The translations under genes were made by a program, and so were the position numbers. This document shows, in pieces, positions 3,242-9,763 of a stretch of DNA of 9,763 nucleotides (position 1 is its first letter; each line of letters begins with the position of its first letter). Below the pieces are notes generated by a model, which made no database searches, was not told the origin of the DNA, and was given only the letters and a program-made list of their open reading frames with translations. The stretch comes from Candidatus Spyradenecus faecavium (lineage in GTDB: Bacteria; Verrucomicrobiota; Kiritimatiellia; RFP12; DVOR01), in assembly GCA_018713405.1 (NCBI GenBank), contig DVOR01000093.1, positions 1 to 9,763 of the forward strand, written 5' to 3'.

Positions 3242-5611
3242 TCAACGGTCGGCGAGGGAGGCCCAGTCCATCCATTCCTCGTCTTCCTCGTGGGGGAAGG
3301 CGCGGAGCCAGAAGCCGAGGGAGATGCGGAAGTCGGGCTCGTGTTTCCAGCCGTCGTCGGAGACGTAGGTGGTGAGGTAGTCGACGTTGAGGCGGAGGGC
3401 GATGCAGTCGAGGTTGTATTGGATGAAGCCGCCGGTTTCCTCGAGGTCGCCTTCTTCGATGTTGTAGCGGGCGTAGAGGGACCAGGCGAGGGTGTCGCCG
3501 AGCTCGTGGATGAAGCCGCCGTAGAGGACGGAGTCTTGGACTTCGTCGGCCCAGTAGTAGTCGTAGACCTCGTGGTGGCGGCGGAGGTAGCCGGCGTAGA
3601 GGGTGATGGGGGAGATTTCGTAGCGGAGGTTGAGATCCCAGAGGGCGAGGCGGCTTTCCTCGGGGTCGTACTGGAAGTCGGTGGCGAGGGTGATGTCGCT
3701 GGTGGGCTTGTAGGTGGCGTCGAAGCCGAGGACGCGCAGGCCGGTCTGCTCCTTGACGCGGCGGGCGGGCTTGGAGAGGTTGCCGCGGCCGGGCTGTTCG
3801 TAGCGGTGCCAGCGGACCCATTGGTCTTGGGTCTGGAAGACCCAGACGCCGTAGAGGTCGGTGTCGAGGAGGGGGGAGAGGGCCTTGGTGTCGGGGTCGC
3901 GCTTCTGGAGGATGTTTTTGAGGCCGAAGCGGAGGCCGGCGTAGCGGTGGGAGGGGGTGAGGCCGTCGGAGCGGTAGCGGTCGCGCCATTCGTATTCCTG
4001 GTCCAGTCGGTCGAAGGCGTAGGGGCGGTCTTCGGGGCCGTCTTGGGAGCCGGGGACCCAGGTGAGGTCGAGGTAGGGGACGAGGGTGTGGCGGACGGGC
4101 TCGTAGTCGCGCCAGAAGCGGGCCTGGAGGGTGGCGCCGAGCTCGAAGAGGGAGCGGAAGAGGGCGTCGCCGTCGGGGGAGTCGGTGTAGTAGGTGCCGC
4201 GCCAGCCGAGGCGGGGGGTGAGGGTGAGGCCGTCGGCGAGGGCGATGGGGCGGCGGAGGAGGTGGCGGGTGTCGACGCGGAAGGTGTCGTAGTAGGCCCA
4301 GTTTCCGGGCTGGTAGGAGAAGCGGCCTTCCCAGGCGGTGTCGTACTTCGCGGGCTGGCGGCGGAGCCAGCCGGCGGCGGTCTGGGATTCGTAGTAGAGG
4401 TGGGGGATGCCGAGGAGGGGCTTGGGGAGGGTGTCGATGCGGAGCTCGGGGAGGCGGCGGACGCCGGCGTAGAAGGAGTCGATGGGGCCGGAGACGGCGA
4501 GCGAGGCGGCCCAGTCGTTCTCGCGGTGCTCGTAGTTGATGATGCCCAGGGGCTGGGAGGAGGCGCGGACGTCTTCCTGCTTGTAGTCCTCGCGGAACTG
4601 GGAGTCGCTGACCGTCTCGCCGGTGATGTGGAGGAAGTCGCGGGGGGTGAACTGGAGGTGCTCGGTGAGGCCGATGGCCCAGCGGTAGTCGTCGTAGGAG
4701 GATTGCCAGTTGCGGTCCTCGCCGTCCTGCTCGTCGGTGTCGTAGACGCCGTAGAGGGAGAGTCGGCCCCACTGGCGGGTGCCGCGGCCGAACATGCCCT
4801 CGGTGCTCCAGGTGAGCTCTTGGCCGAGGCCGACGCCGCGCTCGGAGCGCAGGTCCAGCTGGGAGCGGCCGTAGAGGAGGCGGTCGCCGTTGGGGTTGCC
4901 GGCGATGGGGTAGACGTAGCCGAGGTTGAGGAAGGCGCCCCACTTGCTGGTGTAGCCGGGGCGGATGCGCCAGCCGTAGTGGGTGTTCAGGTCGCGGTAG
5001 TAGTAGGGGAACCAGAGGACGGGGATGCCGCCGAGGCGGGCGACGGCGTTGCGCAGCTCGACGAACTCGCCGACCTTGTAGCGGCCTTCGCCGGTGACGG
5101 ACCAGTGCCAATCCTCGGGCTCGTTGGCGCAGGTGGTGAGGGTGGCGTCCTGGGCGTGGAAGACACCGTCGTCGTCGCGCACGGCGCCCTTGTCGGCCTT
5201 GACGGCGAAGGCGCCCAGGCGGAGGAGGCCCGCGCCCATGAGGCCGGCGCCGGTGCGGTGGTTGAAGTCCAGGCTGTCGCCGTCCCACGAGCCGCCGGAG
5301 GTGGAGCGCATGCGGACGTTGCCCTCGGCGTGGACGTCGCCGGTGGCCTGGTCGTAGGTGGCGCGGTCGCAGGTGAGGGTGACGTCGGCGAAGGTGATGA
5401 CGACGTGGCCGTCCAGCGTGGTGCGGCCGGTCTTCTGGTCGGCGCCCATGCGGTCGGCGGAGACCTGGATGTCGCCGCCCAAGGCGTCAAGCCCGATCGC
5501 GTCGCGGACGGTGGCCTCGTAGTCGGCGGCGGCGGCGCGGGGGGCGGTGAGGAGGCAGAGCGCGGCCGCGAGGGCGGCGCGTGCGGCGAGGGTGTGGGTG
5601 GGCGTGCGCAT
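3242..5611 (-). CDS. lptD: LPS-assembly protein LptD (OstA family outer-membrane barrel)
   Basis: LptD inserts lipopolysaccharide into the outer leaflet of the outer membrane. Numbering below is from a GTG at 5623. A signal peptide (LAARAALAAALCLLTAPRAAAA) precedes DYEA; an LptA-like OstA jellyroll follows at about 50-135 with repeated units such as LTCDRATYDQATGDVHAEGNV. TTC (163-165) with DWHW (171-174), then GGIPVLWFPYYYRD (198-211), marks the start of the LptD barrel, which runs to the end as alternating aromatic strands; total length is close to E. coli LptD (784). Cys165 and Cys740 could form the periplasm-to-barrel disulfide; E. coli has two cysteines at the C-terminal site, here there is one. 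I chose the ATG at 5611; the GTG at 5623, 2 nt after the RNase stop, is equally possible. Neither has a Shine-Dalgarno, so translational coupling is likely. No LptE is visible. Confidence 0.88.
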   Translation of the reverse strand: MRTPTHTLAARAALAAALCLLTAPRAAAADYEATVRDAIGLDALGGDIQVSADRMGADQKTGRTTLDGHVVITFADVTLTCDRATYDQATGDVHAEGNVRMRSTSGGSWDGDSLDFNHRTGAGLMGAGLLRLGAFAVKADKGAVRDDDGVFHAQDATLTTCANEPEDWHWSVTGEGRYKVGEFVELRNAVARLGGIPVLWFPYYYRDLNTHYGWRIRPGYTSKWGAFLNLGYVYPIAGNPNGDRLLYGRSQLDLRSERGVGLGQELTWSTEGMFGRGTRQWGRLSLYGVYDTDEQDGEDRNWQSSYDDYRWAIGLTEHLQFTPRDFLHITGETVSDSQFREDYKQEDVRASSQPLGIINYEHRENDWAASLAVSGPIDSFYAGVRRLPELRIDTLPKPLLGIPHLYYESQTAAGWLRRQPAKYDTAWEGRFSYQPGNWAYYDTFRVDTRHLLRRPIALADGLTLTPRLGWRGTYYTDSPDGDALFRSLFELGATLQARFWRDYEPVRHTLVPYLDLTWVPGSQDGPEDRPYAFDRLDQEYEWRDRYRSDGLTPSHRYAGLRFGLKNILQKRDPDTKALSPLLDTDLYGVWVFQTQDQWVRWHRYEQPGRGNLSKPARRVKEQTGLRVLGFDATYKPTSDITLATDFQYDPEESRLALWDLNLRYEISPITLYAGYLRRHHEVYDYYWADEVQDSVLYGGFIHELGDTLAWSLYARYNIEEGDLEETGGFIQYNLDCIALRLNVDYLTTYVSDDGWKHEPDFRISLGFWLRAFPHEEDEEWMDWASLADR

Positions 5612-5625
5612 GGAGGGGATCACGT

Positions 5626-7206
<1,581 letters not shown>

Positions 7207-7230
7207 CGTCAAATCCTGTAAAAGTGCCTG

Positions 7231-8427
7231 TCAGTGCCGGAAAACCGCCTCGGCGGCGCGCCCATGGATCGCCACGCTCTGGAGCACGCCCATCGCCATC
7301 ATCATCACGAGCATGAAGGTCCCGCCCTGACTGATGAACGGCAGGGGCAGCCCGGTGATGGGCACAATCCGCACTGTCATTCCTATATTAATAAAAACGT
7401 GGCAAAATAGCAAGGTCACCACCCCCACGCACAACAGCCGCCCCACGTCGTCCCGGCACCGCATCCCAATGATCAGCCCCGGCACGAAGACGCCCAGCAG
7501 GTACACCCCCAGCAGCGTCGCCGCCCCCGCGAAGCCCGTCTCCTCGGCCATCACCGGGAAGATAAAGTCATTCATGCTCACCGACGGCGGCAGATACTGC
7601 AGCCGATGCTGCACCCCCTGCCCATACCCCTTCCCCCACACGCCGCCGCTCCCGACCGCGATCTCGCTCTGATAGACATTGTACCCATTGCCCAGCCGGT
7701 CCCGCTCCGGGTAAAGGAAGGTCTCCAGCCGCTCCACCTGATGCTCCCGCAGCCCCGTCCACCTCAGCAACAGCTCGCGCCGCTCCGGCGGCGTCCCCTC
7801 GGCCATCGCCACCTTCACCATCGTCATCTCATAGCCCACCGCCACCACCAACGCCACAAGCCCCACGCACAGCAGCCTCGGCGCCACCCGCGCCGCGAAA
7901 AGCATCGCCAGCACCGTCGGCCCCAACACCAGCGCCGTCCCCAAATCCGGCTCCGCCAGGATCAACGCCGCCGGCACCGCCGCCAACGCCCCGCACGCCG
8001 CCACCCCCCGCCACGTCCGCGCCCACGCACGCCCCTTCCCCAACAGCCACGCCAGCATCGCGATGACCGCCAGCTTCGCCGGCTCGCTCGGCTGCAGCCC
8101 AAACAGCCACCGCCGCGCCCCCATGATCTCCACCCCGATGCCCGGGATCAAGACCAACACCAGCGCCACCAGGATGCCGCAATACGCCCACGGCGCCAGC
8201 CGCACCCACCGCCGGTAATCCCAAAACGCCAACGCCCCCATCAACGCCACCCCCAGCGCCGCGAACTCCGCCTGACCCACCCACGCCGACCGCACCGCCG
8301 CCTCCTCACGCGACTCGCACGCCGACTTCACGAAGGCCACCCCGGCCCCCGCCAACGCCAACGACGCCCCCAGCAACGCCCAATTCACGCGCCGCGCCTT
8401 GTCCAAAAACCCCTTCCGGTCAAACAT
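7231..8427 (-). CDS. rodA: Peptidoglycan glycosyltransferase RodA (SEDS family)
   Basis: RodA is the polytopic inner-membrane enzyme that polymerises lipid II into glycan strands during elongation, with PBP2 and the MreBCD complex. The 398-residue length and hydrophobicity fit the family. Its motifs appear in order: GARRWLFGLQPSEPAKLA (103-120), EPDLGTA (159-165), a periplasmic loop ending GYGQGVQHRLQYLPPSVSMN (267-286), NDFIFPVMAEETGF (286-299) and ITGLPLPFISQGGT (357-370). Asp287 corresponds to the catalytic aspartate of SEDS enzymes (E. coli RodA Asp262). SQGGT and the NDFIF context favour RodA over FtsW, as does linkage to rng. The start at 8427 has no Shine-Dalgarno at workable spacing (only a G-run touching the ATG), and a TATACT box lies 7 nt upstream, so the message is probably leaderless. 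It heads the rodA-rng-lptD unit; no PBP2 or mre gene is next to it here. Confidence 0.95.
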   Translation of the reverse strand: MFDRKGFLDKARRVNWALLGASLALAGAGVAFVKSACESREEAAVRSAWVGQAEFAALGVALMGALAFWDYRRWVRLAPWAYCGILVALVLVLIPGIGVEIMGARRWLFGLQPSEPAKLAVIAMLAWLLGKGRAWARTWRGVAACGALAAVPAALILAEPDLGTALVLGPTVLAMLFAARVAPRLLCVGLVALVVAVGYEMTMVKVAMAEGTPPERRELLLRWTGLREHQVERLETFLYPERDRLGNGYNVYQSEIAVGSGGVWGKGYGQGVQHRLQYLPPSVSMNDFIFPVMAEETGFAGAATLLGVYLLGVFVPGLIIGMRCRDDVGRLLCVGVVTLLFCHVFINIGMTVRIVPITGLPLPFISQGGTFMLVMMMAMGVLQSVAIHGRAAEAVFRH

Positions 8428-8434
8428 GCCCCCC

Positions 8435-8464
8435 AGTATACCAAACCGCCACCCCCGCTGGAAA
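8435..8464 (-). promoter_or_regulatory. Promoter of the rodA-rng-lptD unit, leaderless geometry
   Basis: Minus-strand TTTCCA (8464-8459), an 18-nt spacer and TATACT (8440-8435) preceded by TGG. Only 7 nt separate the -10 from the rodA ATG at 8427, placing initiation at or next to the start codon. Confidence 0.6.
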
Positions 8465-8472
8465 CGCCCCGC

Positions 8473-8545
8473 AGATGCAGACGGCCTGTCCGTCGCGCGC
8501 TCGCGCGCGTTCCGTTCGCCGTTCTCCGTTGTCCGTTCTCCGGAC
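8473..8545 (+). repeat. Repeat module d: CG-rich palindrome plus 7-mer array
   Basis: GGCCTGTCCGTCGC leads into an alternating CG palindrome (around 8493-8510, loop CTCG or TC), then GTTCCGTTCGCCGTTCTCC and further CCGTTCT-like 7-mers (8513-8540), ending in hairpin GTCCG-TTCTC-CGGAC (8531-8545). Flanks match the modules at 2113 and 2952, but the stem has a different sequence that is still self-complementary. A hairpin GGCACG/CGTGCC follows at 8554-8574. Confidence 0.62.
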
Positions 8546-8610
8546 AGGCATCAGGCACGCCCGCAGGACGTGCCACGCGGATGCAGAGGGGCCCACCCCC
8601 TGCCGGGGTT

Positions 8611-8629
8611 CAAGGGGCAGCGCCCCTTG
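8611..8629. repeat. Perfect 8-bp GC hairpin after the ankyrin gene
   Basis: CAAGGGGC-AGC-GCCCCTTG lies about 57 nt beyond the ankyrin gene stop in the direction of transcription. It has no T-tract in the minus direction, so it is not a canonical intrinsic terminator. It could stabilise the 3' end of the message or be another dispersed palindrome. Confidence 0.5.
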
Positions 8630-8685
8630 CCCTCCTGCCTTCCTCCCTATTCTCCCTTCGGAACCCACGCCTAGGCAGTGCCGCG

Positions 8686-9483
8686 TCAGCGGCCCTTCTC
8701 GCCGCGGAGGATCCGCAGCAGGGCGGTGTCGCCGCGCTCCTGGGCCAGGGAGAGCGGCGTCACGCCGCCGCCGAGGTCGCGCCGCGGGTTGGCCCCGGCC
8801 TCGACCAAAAGGCGACAGAGGTCGGCGTTGCCGTAGCGCACCGCCAGGCTCAGCGGCGTCACCGCGTCCTCGCGCCCCTTGACGATCCGGGGCGAGACCA
8901 CATCCGGCTTCGCGCCCGCCCGAAGGAGACGCCGGCACACCCGCAACGTCGCCTCATGCGCGTCCAGCCGCAAGGTGTCGGGGAAAAGCAAGGCGCAGTG
9001 CAACGGCGTCGCCCGCTCCAACGTCACGCCCGCGTTGTCGTAACGGCACGGCTGGTTCGGGTTCGCCCCCAAGGCCAACAGCCGTCCCACGAAGGCCTCG
9101 CGGTCCAACCGCCCGTTCGGCGTCGCGTCCGTCAGAATCGCCACATGGAGCGCCGCGAAGCCCGGCAACAGTGCGGCCGCTTCCGTCGTGTTCGCCGCGT
9201 TGGGGTCATAGCCCGCCCGGTCCAGGATCTCCAGACCCTCCGGCCAATTCGCGCGCACGCACCAGACGCTCAGCGCCTGCCCCTGGAATTGCTCGCGCCG
9301 TCCCACCCCGTCGCCCACCAGCTCCAGCAGACGTCCCGCGTCGCGGGTCGAGAAGACCGCCGCCACCTCCGCCGCGTCCATTGTTTGGATGGCCGACTCG
9401 CCCCCGCCGCAACCCACGCACGTCCCCAGCGACGCCAGCCCCGCCAACGCCGCGCACACACCAAGCCACACACGCCTTTTCAT
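8686..9483 (-). CDS. Putative ankyrin-repeat lipoprotein
   Basis: The 265-residue product begins MKRRVWLGVCAALAGLAS, a lipoprotein-type signal, then LGTCVGCGGGES. Cys22 (after LGT) or Cys25 (after CVG) could be lipidated; neither lipobox is perfect. Glycines after it suggest a flexible tether. Ankyrin-like units follow: a degenerate one near 68-96 (ending GYDPNAAN), FAALHVAILTD to LLALGANPNQP (109-145), ATPLHCALL to LLRAGAKPDV (158-195), VTPLSLAVRYGNADLCRLL to AGANPRRD (208-236), and a capping VTPLSLAQERGDTALLRIL (241-259). The second and third units carry long insertions between helices. Ankyrin domains bind proteins; the partner is unknown, and an envelope location is inferred from the signal. 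The ATG at 9483 has no Shine-Dalgarno but sits exactly at the expected initiation site of the promoter at 9490-9519. It is probably transcribed alone. Confidence 0.85.
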   Translation of the reverse strand: MKRRVWLGVCAALAGLASLGTCVGCGGGESAIQTMDAAEVAAVFSTRDAGRLLELVGDGVGRREQFQGQALSVWCVRANWPEGLEILDRAGYDPNAANTTEAAALLPGFAALHVAILTDATPNGRLDREAFVGRLLALGANPNQPCRYDNAGVTLERATPLHCALLFPDTLRLDAHEATLRVCRRLLRAGAKPDVVSPRIVKGREDAVTPLSLAVRYGNADLCRLLVEAGANPRRDLGGGVTPLSLAQERGDTALLRILRGEKGR

Positions 9484-9489
9484 GGCAAC

Positions 9490-9519
9490 ACTTTACCACG
9501 CTCACCCCTCCCCCGTCAA
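9490..9519 (-). promoter_or_regulatory. Promoter of the ankyrin lipoprotein gene, leaderless geometry
   Basis: Minus-strand TTGACG (9519-9514, five of six to consensus), an 18-nt spacer and TAAAGT (9495-9490) preceded by TGG. Six nt separate the -10 from the ATG, so the first transcribed base should be at or within a nucleotide of the A of the start codon. Confidence 0.68.
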
Positions 9520-9528
9520 CCCACCCCC

Positions 9529-9695
9529 AAACCTTAAAGGGGTCGGAGGCGAAACCCTAAGGGTTTGGGGCCGGAACCCTTAGGGTTTCGAGGCAGACCC
9601 TTAAGGGTTTCGGAAAAAGAGGTGGACTTATGCAGAATCGGCCCCTGGGCGGGGCCGATTCGGAAGCTGGGAGGTTTGGAGGCTTGGAGGCTTGG
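9529..9695 (+). repeat. Structured repeat, copy B
   Basis: Same order as 2228-2393: four CCCTTAAGGG-type palindromic units, GGAAAAAGAGGTGGACTTATG, the identical 11-bp-arm hairpin GAATCGGCCCC-TGGGC-GGGGCCGATTC, and the 34-mer (9662-9695). The first unit has changed from CCCTAAGGG to CCTTAAAGG, keeping its symmetry. Copy B lies about 32 nt beyond the terminator at 9728-9758, the same placement relative to a terminator as copy A. Confidence 0.88.
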
Positions 9696-9727
9696 GTGGG
9701 GGCGCTTTGCCTTGGGGGCGGGGGGAC

Positions 9728-9758
9728 AAAAAAGGGGCAGGCGAGGGGCCTGCCCTTT
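9728..9758 (-). terminator. Intrinsic terminator of a minus-strand gene beyond the right edge
   Basis: On the minus strand GGGCAGGC-CCCTC-GCCTGCCC forms a perfect 8-bp stem followed by C and TTTTTT. It implies that another minus-strand gene ends just outside the window. Confidence 0.85.
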
Positions 9759-9763
9759 CAGGG

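Noticed and set aside
7207..7212. TTG start for the RNase E/G gene at 7212
   Set aside because: The AGGA site would be 1 nt away; the ATG at 7206 has 7-nt spacing.
8611..8629. Intrinsic terminator for the ankyrin gene
   Set aside because: The stem is good, but no T-tract follows it on the minus strand.

Overview
The window is GC-rich bacterial chromosome in which every convincing gene lies on the minus strand. Reading in the direction of transcription (high to low coordinate) it holds: an ankyrin-repeat lipoprotein; an apparent operon of rodA (cell elongation), an RNase E/G family gene, an lptD-like LPS-assembly gene and tRNA-Arg(TCT); rpsO (ribosomal protein S15) with a structured leader and a clear intrinsic terminator; a MATE-family efflux transporter; and the first 39 codons of an unidentified secreted protein that runs off the left edge.

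The organism is a rod-forming, diderm, LPS-bearing bacterium (RodA and LptD). The repeat-rich spacers and the character of the S15 and RNase E/G proteins make me lean towards the PVC superphylum (Verrucomicrobiota, Kiritimatiellota or Lentisphaerota). That placement is a low-confidence inference; nothing here is a decisive taxonomic marker.

Layout: 1-118 partial secreted protein; 119-519 non-coding, with a poly-G-spacer promoter and an element bounded by 30-bp inverted repeats; 520-1878 MATE transporter; 1879-2474 non-coding, packed with repeats and ending in the rpsO terminator; 2475-2732 rpsO; 2733-3151 rpsO leader and promoter, then more repeats; 3152-3228 tRNA-Arg; 3242-5611 lptD; 5626-7206 RNase E/G; 7231-8427 rodA; 8428-8685 spacer with repeats; 8686-9483 ankyrin lipoprotein; 9484-9763 spacer with a second copy of a 166-bp repeat and the terminator of a gene beyond the right edge.

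Two themes stand out. First, all five identifiable promoters carry TGG directly before a TANNNT -10 box. At three genes (MATE, rodA, ankyrin lipoprotein) that box lies only 6-8 nt before the ATG and there is no usable Shine-Dalgarno, which predicts leaderless mRNAs; the two genes with real leaders (the partial secreted gene and rpsO) have good Shine-Dalgarno sites. Second, the spacers are a mosaic of dispersed, strongly palindromic repeats, some with compensatory base changes, that surround rpsO, the terminators and the tRNA. No transposase, integrase, CRISPR array or defence gene is visible.
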